64,000 bases of DNA from Anaeramoeba flamelloides (taxonomy: Eukaryota > Metamonada > Anaeramoebidae), in assembly GCA_027625915.1 (NCBI GenBank), contig JANTQA010000047.1, positions 8,308,001 to 8,372,000 of the forward strand, written 5' to 3'. The position numbers and the translations under genes are program-made. Shown one piece after another: positions 53,864 through 64,000 of this stretch. The notes under the pieces are model-generated. The model saw nothing but the letters and a program-made list of their open reading frames with translations, had not been told where the DNA came from and did no database searches. Each line of letters begins with the position of its first letter. The first letter of the stretch is position 1.

Positions 53864-56800
53864 ATGTCAAATAAAGATCAAGACCTCATAAAACAAGAAA
53901 AAGAAAAAAGACTAAAAAAAACCCGTGACTCTATTCAAAAAGCTCGTCTAGAACTTCAAAAAAAAAGAGAACAAGAAAAAAAAATGAAAGAAAAACAAAG
54001 AATAGAGAAAATTGAAAAAGAAAAAAAAAGAAAACAGGCACTTAAAAAAATCAAAGAAGACCAAGAAGCACGAAGAGTACTTTTTGAAATTTTCATTTTA
54101 ATTTTTCTTTCCAAACAACACCTTTGTTATGAATAATTCAAATTTCTTTTTGTTAAAAATATTTAATCCAAAACCAATCGACACTAGGAAAAAAATTCAC
54201 AGAAAATGAGTATAGAAAAACAAATGGAATTGGCACGTCAAAAAAGGAAAAAAGAAATGAAAATTCAACAAAAGAGAAAAAAATTGCTGAACAAAAACAA
54301 AGTTACACTTGAAGAAAAAGATCAAATGGAAAAACTGACAAGAAAAAAACTTTTAGAGAAAAGAAAACAAGAAAAAAAATTACAAGAAAAAAAGAAAAAA
54401 GAAACCTTAAAGAAAATAAAAATGGACAAACAAAATCGAAAAATGAGTAAGAGAATTATTTACGATCTTTTTTTTTTCACCCTTTTTGAATTTCTTTTTT
54501 ATTTTTATTTTTTCTTTTGAATGGCAAAATTTGAATGGGTGAAAATATCATCTCCTTATCTTTTTTTCCAATTTGTCAGGTTCCTTTCATTGAGTTAAAA
54601 TTGCCAATTAACCTACAATATACTAATACAAACAATAAAAAGTCATTACACAAAGAAAAAGAAGAGATCAATCTCAATTTTGGGTTTTAAACCATTACAG
54701 GTATTTGACCTATAAATGAGAAAAAATTTCACTTCATTTTCAATTTCCTTTTCCAAGTAAAGCCAAATTTGACCTTATTCTTTGAGAAAACTCTTTTTAT
54801 AAAAGAAAAATAAGGAAAAATAAATGAATATATTTTCTACATGATTATTCATATACCAGGAAATCATCAAAAAAAAAAGACCTTGAATTGCAATTTTATT
54901 CCTATTAAGTGCGTTTTGCCTTATTTACCCCTTTCACTTTAAATCAGAAAGTGAATTTTCAACAAAAATTTGTCTTAAAAACATTGAAAAAACCACCCTA
55001 TTTTAACAATTCTGAAATTTAATGTCTTTTTTCGAAGAAATATCAATAATAGTTAGCTGCATTTTTTCGTAAAATTTGAAGAAATTAAATGAACTTTTCA
55101 ATAGCTATCGAGAACGAGAAAGAAAAAATCGAATTTTTTTTGAGGTATTTGAGAGTTTGTGGTTTCTTATTTTACAATTTAATATGCATTTGTACTTCTT
55201 TTAATATATAGTAGTGAAAAAAAATACCAGAAATGAAAATAATACATAAAGATTTTTAATTGTGAATATTAGGAAAATTGTTGTGTAATTACCAATATTT
55301 TCAATCAAATCCTTTTTCTAAATAATCAAATTTTTTATAAACCTAGCAATAAACCTACCTAAAGTTCATTAAAGTAAGGTTCTATAGAATATTCATTTGT
55401 TTGTTTGATAGCGAAAGTAGATCGACTTTTTTTGAAAAACAATCGAGTTTTATAGATGTCTTATTATGAATTGGAAAATGATAATTTTTATTCTTATTTT
55501 TTTGATTAATTGAATGGTGTTTTGCACAAGTATAATTTCATTAATCATCATTCTAATAAGTGTGGTGAGTTATAATTTTCAAAAGTTTTATTCTTTAAAA
55601 AAAAGATTTTTAAATAAAAGAAATTATACAACAATTTTCCTAATATTCACAATACAAAATCTTATCAGGTTTTTTTTTCATGTTCTGTGATTTTTTTCGC
55701 TACTATACTTCTTTTTTTTTTTTCAGATTAAAAAAAGAGTTATTTTATTGACCAAAAAATGTTTTTGAATAATCTGAAAATTCCACTTTTTTTTAACAAA
55801 TTAAGAAAAATCAAATTTGAAGTTTCTTTGATTTTTTGAATAACTCTTTAATTAATTCTAACACAGTTAAAAAGATCTTTCTGAATTTTTTTTTATAAAT
55901 AGTAAAAATTGCTTTGCAAACTGAAAAGTTATGAAAAATTCAAAACTAAAATAAAAAAGAAAACTGGTTAATACTGATCAGAAGTCGAGAGAAAATATTA
56001 ATTTTTTTTTCATTTCATTAATCTTGAAGGCGCAGATAAAAACAATATTTTACTTTTTACATTATTTTTTCATAAAGGATTTCTTCAACTTAATATTAAT
56101 TCCAAGATTGATGATGTTTTATAAAATATTATTTATTAATTTGGCTTTTTCCCATTTAAAGCCTTTGTATTGAAAAAAAAAAAATCAAAAAACAGGAAAC
56201 ACACCTATTTAAAATTCAAGCACCAATAATTAGGGATAGTCTATAAAAAACACTATTTTGTGCGATCTCATGGATTTTGAAATTGTAATATAAAAATCAT
56301 TTCTTTAATTTAATATATGAATTTTAATAATTACTAAAATCCAATGAACAAACTTCCAAAATTTGAAAAACTTTTAAGGGTTTAGTTATTATGGTGAAAA
56401 ATTTTTTATTTTGTTCTTAATTTTTAATGATTAAATATTTCAATTCAAATCTCAGAAAAAAAAAATAATTTTCGGTATAGGTTATTAAATAAATGAAATT
56501 TTGATAGAATCTTAATAAAAGTTTCTCAATGAAATTAGAGATCTATTTAGCAAAAAATTGTTTATTCTTTAATGTTTTAAAAAAATCTTTTTCTGGTTTT
56601 CAAAAAAAGCAAAAAAATTACAAAAGAAATTTTAAATTTTGAAAATTGTTTTTAATAAATTGTTTGGTCTTATCCACAAGAATTATTAAAACAATTTAAA
56701 TCATTTTTGTCAGACAAAAATTAATTTTAAATTTTGAGGATAAAATTACAAAATTCTCAAGCATCTTTTATAAAATTTTCTTTTGAAAAATCATATTTCA

Positions 56801-59800
56801 TCTTTGAACAAAAATTAATTTTCAAGGAAAAATCTATTAATGATTATAAAATTTAATAGTTTATTATAACTACTATTCTTAAAATAATATAAATATTTTT
56901 CAATTTTTTGAAATTCAATCAATTTTTTGGGTTAACAATAAGAATTATCTCAAAAAAGAAAAAAATCTTTTATTAATATAATCTGCTGACAAAGACTTGT
57001 TGTTGTGTAATAATGATGAAATTGTAATAAAAAAGGTAAAAAATTTTTATAATGTAAGAAATAAAATGAATTTAATAGTTTTCTTTTTCCAATAAAAAAT
57101 AGAAAAAAAAATTGATCTAAAGGATCTAGTCATTTACCGTGAATTTGCTCCATACTCAAGCAGTGACTTGAAATCAAAAAGGGTATTGTAAAATTGCCAT
57201 TCTTTTGATTGACAAAATTCAAATAAACAAAAAAAAATTAATTTCATACTCAATTTGGTGAAAAAAAAAAAAAAATATTTTCACAGTATCCTCAAATGAA
57301 AAAAATTCAAATAACAACAAAAAAAAAATTTATAACGAATAACAAAAAAAAAGTTCAAGATATCTCATTAGAAAAAAATACAATTAACCAAAAAAAATTT
57401 GAGAGGATCTCATTGACAAAAAATTCAATTTAAAAAAAAAGTTAAAAAAGAAATCTCAATTACAAAAAACCCACGTAAAAAAAAAGTTTAAAAGGCATTC
57501 TCAATTCCAAAAAATCAAATTTTTAAAAAAAATAATTACAATTTGTTTTTTTAAATTTCCAAAGGGTTAAATTTCTTTAATTGAAAACAAATTGTTTTCT
57601 TTAAGTACAGAATCAATTTAATTTGATTTAATCGAATTTGTGGTTATATTGTACCTCTCTATATTTGTATAATAAGTGTTTTGTAACATTCTTTATATAG
57701 AAAAAAATAAAACATTTGAGAATAATTAAAAATGAAAAAAAAAAATATTCAGAGATCTCAAAAAACACCAAAGATCAACACTTCAAAACTAAAACAGTTG
57801 TCTTCAAAATTATAATTAATAACCATTCTAATTGGAAACTTGGTGTCACTCTTTGTGGCTTTTTTCGATAATATACCTACGTTTTTGATTGTTGATTTTT
57901 TTAGATTGATCACACTTCACGGTTTGGTTCGGTTTTTGATTGGTATTTGGCTATCATAAAAATTAAAAATATTTCACAATAATAAAATCCCAAAATTATT
58001 TATTTAAAACACAAAAATATTTAAGTTATCCCTCAAGCTCAACAATTCTAAAATTCAGAACATTCACTAACTGCTTTAATAGATATTACTATGTAATTAA
58101 TAAGAATTCAAATAAAATTTGTCCTTTATGTTTAAAGTATCAACAGAAGGAAATTATAAAAAATATTGATCATTTTTTATGGTCATGTCCTTCCTATGAA
58201 AAAGATAGATTTATTTTTCACAATAAATTAAAAGAAATAAATGTTAATGAAATAATTTTAGACTGTAATAGTTTGAAATTATTTTCATTAATTAATAATG
58301 GTGAAATCTATGATTCCACGCTAAAATTTCTGAAAGGAAATCCAAGTCTAAGGGCAACTATAGTGTAATTTACACTTCTTCAATAATAAAAAAATAAAAA
58401 AATTACAAATTTTTTAAAGCCATTTCCGAAAATTATTTTTAACCGTAATGACTCTGTCCTTAATGAAAAAATTTTCTTTTCTGAGGTTTCATAGCCGATC
58501 AGAATTTTTTAACACTATGTATCTCCAAAATTAGTAAGTAAAGAATATCACCAATAAAATATTTTAAAATTTTTCCCTGTTGCGTAGAGTACTGATGGCT
58601 TAATGTTTTTTTTTTTTTTTCAAAATCAATATTCATTAATATACATTTAACGTAAAAAATTAAATGTAAATAACCTTGTTAATTTACATTTTTCATTTTA
58701 TTTTATTTTTTGTAAATTAAAAGCTTGTATTATAAAATTTTATTCTAAATAACCAGCCAAAAACATATAAAATGGATATTTTTAATATAAAAATTTAATC
58801 TAAATTTGTTTCAAATTGAAAATGATGTCACAAAATAGTCTTTTTAATTATTTTAAACAAACTCTCTATTACATGCATATGATTATTAAAAGTCATCAGT
58901 TAAGTTAATTAACAAATGAATAAATGGATAAATTTCGAACTGAAATTTATTTCCAAACAAAATTATTATTCAGTAAATTAAAAATCAAAATTTAATTTAA
59001 AATGAAACAAGATCATTTGGACAGAATTTTTATATTTCTTTAAGGGATTAGCGTATACCAAGGAGAAGCCTAGGATCAAAGTATGTTGTTATTGGACCTA
59101 TCCACATTATATTTAAATGGTTCAAATGTTTCTAAAAAATCGATTGTAAAGTAGTAATATTTGTTGATCTCATCAATTAAAAATGATCTATGTATTAGTA
59201 AAAAACCCAGCAAATTCAGAATAAAATCTGCATTTCGCCATAAATTTAAAAATTGAATTACCAATATTCAGACTACAAAGTAATAAAATATCTTTCTTAA
59301 ATTTATGGCGAAATGTAAGCTAAATTTCAAAAATAGGGTCATCATTAGTATTTTCTAAATTATTGGTATGTGTATTGTGTTAACCAAATATTCGGAACCC
59401 AATATCTTTTAAAAGTCATTATTGAATATTTAATATCAAGAAACAATCTTCTTTTAATGAAAATTTCCCAGAGTTGAATTCATTTTTTTGCAATTTTTCT
59501 TTCAAAATGATTCCATATTTTTATTTTTATGTTGAATGAACAAGAACATTTTTGAAAACCGTTAATATTCAAGAGATGAGATTAATTAGCATTGGAGAAA
59601 GGGATTGTAAAATTCAAAGAAAGTAAAACACCCAAGAAGTGTTTGCTTTGAAAACAAGTATCAACCAAATTTGCTTTAATGAGTTACAATGGTTCCTTGA
59701 AAAGTGAAGAAATAGCAAGATCAAATAAGATCTTCTTTTCTCTTTCATTTGGAGACAATGTGATGAATGTGATCGTATTCATTTTATCTTTGAGTTCTTT

Positions 59801-61163
59801 GTTGTACATTCAAAAAATTGGTTTTGTTTTCGTTTTCTTTTCTTTTTCTTTTTCTTTTTCTTTTGTTGAGATTCTTTTTATCTTGAAAAAGGTATCAAGG
59901 AAAGTTTGGGTTGATACCAAATGGATAAATAGTAAAAATCTGATAACTCTGATGGAAAGTTGTTTCAAAAGGTTCTTGGAAGCAATGGTGAATCTTAAAT
60001 GGATAATTTTAAGATGAAAAATCATTTCAAAAAATATGGTCAGATTTATTTTTTTTCTTTATGGGTTTTCTTTTCTCTATTCTTTTATTAGAAATAATAA
60101 TTAAAACAGAAAAGGGTGTTTTTAGACGGTTATTTTTTAGTTTTAAGTTCTGATTTTTCTGGGTTGAGTTTTGGTATTCACTAAATGAGAAACTACAATT
60201 TTTTTTCAATCAAAAATTTGCCCCTATTTTTGAAATTAAGCTTAAATTAGTTACTAAAAAATTCGTTTTTTTTTAAAAATTAAATAATTAACAAATAAAG
60301 TTTTTTGACAAATTATTTCTCAAATCATGGAAATATATTGATGCTATAAGTATACTTATCAAAAGCAAACAAAACTAATCAGTCTTTGTACTTTTATGTT
60401 GATGATTATTGAGTTAATCTTTGAAATTCAAAAATTCTAAAAATAGTTACTTTTGGAAGTTCTAAATCTAAATTATTAAATACCGGAATACTGTATTTTG
60501 GGTTTTTATTTTTAGATTTGGAAAAGGAATTAAAAAAAAATTTTCCAAAATGAAATTTTTTAATTGTGATCATTAGTTAAAAAATGTAATAATTTATTGT
60601 GTAATAAGATTTATAATAGATTTTTTAGAGCTATTCGAGCCATGGTGCACTAATACCATTTACACACAATTACAACATACTTTGATTATAGAGAAATCTA
60701 TGGTGACGCTAATCCCTTAATAAAAAGAGATTTTCTTATCATTTTTCAAAAAAAAAAAATAAAAAAAAAAACAAATTTAGTATTAATTGTATATAATTAT
60801 ATTTTTTTTTATGATAATTTAATTTATTTATGTGTGTTCTAAATAGGATTTGCAAAAAATACGGAAAAAAATAATTCAGGTAACGAATCTAGTGAAGAAA
60901 ATAAACAAAAAGTGGTTGGAATGACTAAAATAAAAATTAATTTTCCAGAAGGGATTGAAGACGAGATTATTAGTTGCAAATATAACGATTGTATTGAAAA
61001 ATTATTTTTGTATTGTAAAAAGGTATCTGGGTTCCCATTGGGAACATTCCATTTGGTTGGTGGACGGAAAAAATACACTGAAAAGGATTTTAAATTAACT
61101 TTATTTGATACAAATTTATATCCTTCATCTAGAATTGATTTTAAAGAAGTTATTTTTAAATAA
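53864..61163 (+). CDS. UBX-domain protein, three exons with a 6.4-kb intron
   Basis: UBX proteins are adaptors that dock on the AAA ATPase p97/Cdc48 and bring it to ubiquitylated clients. Exon 1 is 53864-54076 (71 codons, phase 0, donor GTACTT). Exon 2 is 54188-54446 (acceptor CACTAG, donor GTAAGA, phase 1). Exon 3 is 60847-61163 (acceptor AAATAG). The joined product is 262 aa. Residues 1 to about 160 are a charged coiled coil. Across the second junction the frame gives KKIKMDKQNRKMRFAK, the usual helix (Ile-x2-Asp...Arg...Phe) just before a UBX fold. Exon 3 then reads TKIKINFPEGIEDEI, CIEKLFLYCKK, FHLVGGRKKYTEKDFKLTLF and LYPSSRI, the beta-grasp pattern of UBX. The p97-binding Phe-Pro-Arg loop appears as Gly-Gly-Arg. 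No UBA domain is visible; an upstream exon cannot be excluded. Splices are inferred from frame and motif continuity. It converges with the HYOU1-type gene. Confidence 0.8.
57300..57545 (+). repeat. Degenerate 45-bp tandem repeat
   Basis: Units begin CTCATTAG, CTCATTGAC, CTCAATTAC and CTCAATTCC at spacings of 45-46 bp. Each continues with an A run, a short mixed part and a second A run. About four to five units are visible. Divergence between units is high, so this is an old minisatellite. Confidence 0.6.
58040..58400 (+). mobile_element. LINE 3'-end fragment
   Basis: Read on the + strand this gives FRTFTNCFNRYYYVINKNSN then KICPLCLKYQQKEI, IDHFLWSCPSYEKDR and a further about 50 residues to a stop. 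The Cys-x2-Cys...His-x4-Cys knuckle with the trailing Tyr-x3-Arg is the usual C terminus of many LINE ORF2 proteins. It is clearly the same family as the remnant at 28190-28340 on the other strand (both have NRYYYVINKN and NCPSYE or SCPSYE). This copy has no stop in the roughly 110 codons kept. An A-rich stretch follows near 58384-58401. Nothing of the reverse transcriptase is present. Confidence 0.75.
59041..60719 (-). mobile_element. Family F TIR element, copy with insertion
   Basis: The ends TAAGGGATTAGCGTATACC and TGACGCTAATCCCTTA match the family F ends. 59041-59317 and 60243-60719 align in reverse with the two parts of 46221-46975, including the ATTTCGCCATAAATTTAA block. The middle, 59318-60242, is a separate inserted element. 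Confidence 0.7.
59318..60242. mobile_element. 925-bp TIR element nested in family F, with a 112-codon ORF
   Basis: The ends are AGCTAAATTTCAAAAATAGG and CCTATTTTTGAAATTAAGCT, a 20-bp inverted repeat with one mismatch, flanked by TA on both sides (59316-59317 and 60243-60244). Removing it with one TA restores the family F sequence. Inside, 59679-60017 is open for 112 codons from an ATG (MSYNGSLKSEEIARSNKIFF and onward), with a Phe/Ser run and a final FLEAMVNLKWIILR. Base use there is less AT-rich than around it. I recognise no transposase motif. The ORF could be a remnant of one, a captured host fragment, or chance. Confidence 0.65.
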
Positions 61164-62266
61164 AAAGTAGAAAAAGAAAAAGAAGAAGAAATGAAATGAA
61201 AGAAAAACAAGAGAGAAATAAAATGAATTTTTTAATTTAATGATTTTTTGTAAATGATCATCTTTATTGAAATCATATCTAATTTACTAAAATATTTTGG
61301 AAAAATTTAATCAATAAAATTATTTTTTATTTTTTTTATATAGATTTTTATTTGTTTAATATCTACATTTTCAAAAATTATATAAAAAAAGATTTAAAAA
61401 ATAAACTATTTTTCAGTCAAAGGGTCCCAGTTATATTCAAGAAAAATATAGAACAGATTCATTGAGTTTAGTTCAGTATTCTTCTGAAAATAAATTTTCA
61501 ATTTTGAGTTTCAAAAGATTTTTTTTTTTTTCAATAGGTTTTTTTTTATATAAAAAGACTAAGAACAGAAAAACGAAAAAAAAAAGCAAAAAGTATTTAG
61601 ATCTCAAAATTGAACAATAATTTTAAAAAGTACTTTGTATAAAACACATCAAATTGGTTCAATTTACCTAATTATAGGTCTTCTCTAAATGAAAAAGAGT
61701 TTGTTTTCTGGCTTTTTGTAAAAGATTTTTTTTCACACTGTTTTACAAAGATAATAAACAGTTTTATTATATTTTTATTAATATATAATGTTTGTACTTT
61801 TTTAAAATTACTTTTCATTTGAAATTTTTTCAGGATCGGTATTCAAAAACAAATTCTAAAATATCTTGATAAATTCAAAAAAATTTCCAAATTTCAGATT
61901 AAAAATGAATGAATAGGCTTGGGAAAAAAACAGAATTTATTAAGATAGGAAAAAAGTTCGAGAAACAAATATTGCTACAATAATATAAATATATATGAAA
62001 TATATTATTTTTGTTTTGGAATTATCTTTTAATTAATTTTTTTTTAGTATTAAATAAAATTGTATTTTATAAAAAATTATAATAAAAAAAAAAATACGTT
62101 AAAAAAGATCACAAAAAAAAGGAAGTGAACTGTTAAATATTCTAAAAAAAAAATAATAAATAAGAAAATTAATAAAACAATTTATTCGTAATTAGTTCTC
62201 TTCTATTAAATCTTTTCCCTTTTCGAATACAAATTATAACTTTTAATTTTAAAAAAAACTATAAAA
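61164..62266. other. Intergenic region between convergent genes
   Basis: This is the 1.1-kb space between the stop codons of the UBX gene and the HYOU1-type gene. It is A/T-rich, with several T or A runs that could serve in 3'-end formation of either transcript. I see no repeat match and no RNA gene. Confidence 0.6.
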
Positions 62267-64000
62267 TTATAATTCATCTTTTTTATTCATAAACTTTTCT
62301 TCTTCTTTGTTTTCTTCGTCTGTTTTTTTATCATCAACTTTTTGTTCTCCTTCTTCTTCCTCATTTTCTTTCTTAAAACTTTCTTCTTCTTCTTCTTCTT
62401 CTTGTTCATTTTCAAATTCTTTGGCGAATTCTAATAATTCTTCTTCAGTTAGATCACCGAGATTAAAATCTTTTGGGGATTTCTTACTCTTTTCAACTTT
62501 TTCATTCTCAACATCAATAAGTTTTTGATTTATCTCGAGAATTTTCTCTTTGAGTTTTTCAATTTTTTCGGTTTTTTCTGTAATTTGTTTCTCGATCCTT
62601 TCTTTAATTTCTTCGTCTTCAATTTCTTTAATTCCTTCTACCAGTTTGCTAATTTCGTTTTCAATAATCCAAATCTTTTTTTCTTTCCAAATTAATTTAG
62701 TTCCATAATATTTTTTTAAAGACTTTGGGTTATTATCCGATAAAGTGATCAATTTGCCATTCATGTAATCATATTTTGTTGGTTTAATTTTTGGTTTTCG
62801 TTTAATCGAGCTGATCCTATTTTTTATTCGATCTTCTCTATTTTTAATATCAGAAACTGTAAATATTGGATCTTCCCAATCCTGTTTTTCATTTTGTGAT
62901 TTTATTTGATCTTCTAGCCATACTTTTGTTTTATTCCATAATTCCATAAAGCCTTTTGTCTCTTTTTCAGCAACATAATACAACGTTTGGTTTAGTTTCA
63001 AAATTTCTTCCTTATTTTCATTAAGAATGTATTCTAATGATTCAATTGCTTCTGGTCTTTCATGAAACTCTTTAATCCTACTTAAGATCGGTTCACTGTT
63101 TTTTTTAATTTTTGAAATTTGCTTTTTAAATTCAGAGTACTCTGTTGTTTTTTCCATTCCTTCATCATATAGCCAATCCTGCGCATCATTTAAAATTGTT
63201 ATCAAATTATTATAATCTTCTTCTAATGAAAATCTTTTCATTTCCTCTTCCATTTCATAATTCATTTTATCAAGTAAATCATAAATTTTGGATTCTAATT
63301 CATTTTTAATATTTAATTTTTTTTGATTTTCTTTGTCTAATTTTTCAAAATGTTTTATAATTTTTTTGGATTTTTTCATTTCTTTATGGGAAAACTTTTG
63401 CTTTCCAAAGTATTCAATTTTTAAATTATCCATCAAGTCTACAATTCTCTTATCATCTTTATCATCCCAGTCATAAATTCTATTTAAATATTCCTCTTCC
63501 TCTTCTTCCTCTTCTTGTATTACTTCTTCCTCTTCTTCCTTTTCTTCTTTTTCTTCTTTTTCTTCTTTATTATTGTCGTCATCTTTCTCCGAATTTCCTT
63601 CTTCGGTTTCATTTTCGTTCTCTTGATCATCTTCAATTTTTTCGATAATTTCAATATTTGGGACAAAAATTAATTTGGAATCTTTTACATTTACAAAACC
63701 ATTTTGATCAACTTTCAATGAAAGAGTTAATAAAGGTGAAGTCTTTGAAGTTTCATTTAAATCATAATCAATTAAAATTTGATTTAAATTAGAAAAATTC
63801 ACTTCAAATAGTTTTTCTTTCATCTTAATATCTTGGAAAACTGAAATTTTAAAGGTATCATTGAAATCTCTGACTTTTAATTTTTTCGATGAAGGAATTT
63901 GATCATTTTGAGAAAAAACCAAGTACTCTTTTTCAACGTTTTCTTGGGTTTTTTTATCAAATTTTTGATATTTAACATAAATGTCATGCATTTGAAGATC
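62267..64000 (-). CDS. HYOU1: GRP170/HYOU1-type ER Hsp70, C-terminal part
   Basis: GRP170 (yeast Lhs1) is a large Hsp70 relative of the ER lumen that acts as holdase and nucleotide-exchange factor for BiP. The frame is open to the window edge, so the ATPase domain lies beyond 64000. The first visible ATG (63991) is internal, since codons for Asp-Leu-Gln precede it. Visible from the N side: the end of the beta-sandwich domain, an acidic insert (about residues 125-170 of the visible part, many Glu), then the helical domain with the Hsp110/GRP170 hallmarks ILNDAQDWLYDEGMEKT, ISKIKKNSEPILSRIKEF and HERPEAIESL, and GFMELWNKTKVWLEDQ. A Glu/Lys coiled coil and an acidic tail follow. The protein ends KKDEL, a classic ER retrieval signal. 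Together these favour HYOU1 over cytosolic Hsp110. Signal peptide and ATP site cannot be judged here. Confidence 0.88.
   Translation of the reverse strand, partial: DLQMHDIYVKYQKFDKKTQENVEKEYLVFSQNDQIPSSKKLKVRDFNDTFKISVFQDIKMKEKLFEVNFSNLNQILIDYDLNETSKTSPLLTLSLKVDQNGFVNVKDSKLIFVPNIEIIEKIEDDQENENETEEGNSEKDDDNNKEEKEEKEEKEEEEEVIQEEEEEEEEYLNRIYDWDDKDDKRIVDLMDNLKIEYFGKQKFSHKEMKKSKKIIKHFEKLDKENQKKLNIKNELESKIYDLLDKMNYEMEEEMKRFSLEEDYNNLITILNDAQDWLYDEGMEKTTEYSEFKKQISKIKKNSEPILSRIKEFHERPEAIESLEYILNENKEEILKLNQTLYYVAEKETKGFMELWNKTKVWLEDQIKSQNEKQDWEDPIFTVSDIKNREDRIKNRISSIKRKPKIKPTKYDYMNGKLITLSDNNPKSLKKYYGTKLIWKEKKIWIIENEISKLVEGIKEIEDEEIKERIEKQITEKTEKIEKLKEKILEINQKLIDVENEKVEKSKKSPKDFNLGDLTEEELLEFAKEFENEQEEEEEEESFKKENEEEEGEQKVDDKKTDEENKEEEKFMNKKDEL

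Larger units (their letters stand above)
56390..58615 (+). repeat. Interspersed repeat, family H copy 2, interrupted
   Basis: 56390-57115 and about 58480-58615 match consecutive parts of 19000-19862, sharing for example ATTGTTTGGTCTTATCCACAAG (in part), GTAAGAAATAAAATGAATTTA (in part) and the end TTTTCCCTGTTG with TAGAGTACTGAT. The 1.36 kb in between is inserted material, including the tandem repeat and the LINE fragment. Confidence 0.5.
54447..60846 (+). other. 6.4-kb intron 2 of the UBX gene
   Basis: It starts GTAAGAG and ends TTCTAAATAG. No long coding frame in the sense of the host gene is present. It contains a family H repeat (about 56390-58615) interrupted by a degenerate tandem repeat (57300-57540) and a LINE 3' fragment (58040-58400), then a family F element (59041-60719) interrupted by a 925-bp TIR element. 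54450-56390 shows nothing I can match. A CACAATTTTCC/GGAAAATTGTTGTG-type inverted pair lies at about 55268 and 55629. Confidence 0.6.

Noticed and set aside
1-64000. CRISPR array, operon, phage or defence island
   Set aside because: No regular spacer-repeat pattern or clustered co-directional genes exist. The introns and gene content show eukaryotic nuclear DNA.

Overview
This window looks like nuclear DNA of an extremely AT-rich protist. The evidence is spliceosomal introns (GT...AG), a cytosolic ribosomal protein gene, separase, a CSB-type repair ATPase, an actin-related protein, an ER chaperone ending in KDEL, and a tail-anchored nuclear-envelope-type protein. Every coding stop I can read is TAA, which fits the standard code. 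The Lys/Glu/Asn-rich low-complexity runs inside otherwise conserved proteins resemble amoeboid anaerobes such as Anaeramoeba. That assignment is an impression of style, not a proof. Only about a quarter of the window codes for protein.

Gene layout from left to right: a small coiled-coil protein of unknown function with a probable tiny last exon (6.6-7.5 kb, -); separase, 2238 aa (9.7-16.4 kb, -); a CSB/ERCC6-type SNF2 ATPase (22.4-26.5 kb, -); ribosomal protein eL38, spliced (34.0-34.4 kb, -); a HeH/SAP-like tail-anchored protein (38.6-40.2 kb, -); a divergent actin-related protein (43.8-44.8 kb, +); an SLX9-like ribosome-biogenesis protein (48.7-49.2 kb, -); a UBX-domain protein in three exons with a 6.4-kb second intron (53.9-61.2 kb, +); and the C-terminal part of a GRP170/HYOU1-type Hsp70 that runs off the right edge (62.3-64 kb, -). 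These are housekeeping genes standing alone. I see no operon or defence cluster.

The spaces between genes hold layered remains of transposable elements. At least seven families of short non-autonomous elements have TA target sites and Tc1/mariner-like inverted ends. There are also two remnants of one LINE family, a 1.2-kb TIR family, a family ending in TAAGGGATTAGC, and clusters of adjacent hairpins often close to pure G or C runs. Several nests can be read as a relative timeline. In the clearest (27.8-30.1 kb) a small TIR element was split by a LINE with a roughly 19-bp target duplication and a poly(A) end. That LINE holds a hairpin cluster, which holds a further small TIR element. The large UBX intron holds a similar pile.

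Points most worth a second look are the nested intron, the four-level nest, a DEGM motif II in place of DEGH in the CSB protein, loss of the catalytic aspartates in the actin-related protein, the hairpin/poly-G clusters, and the start-codon exon of eL38 beside a transposon end. I did not find a clearly new multi-gene system.
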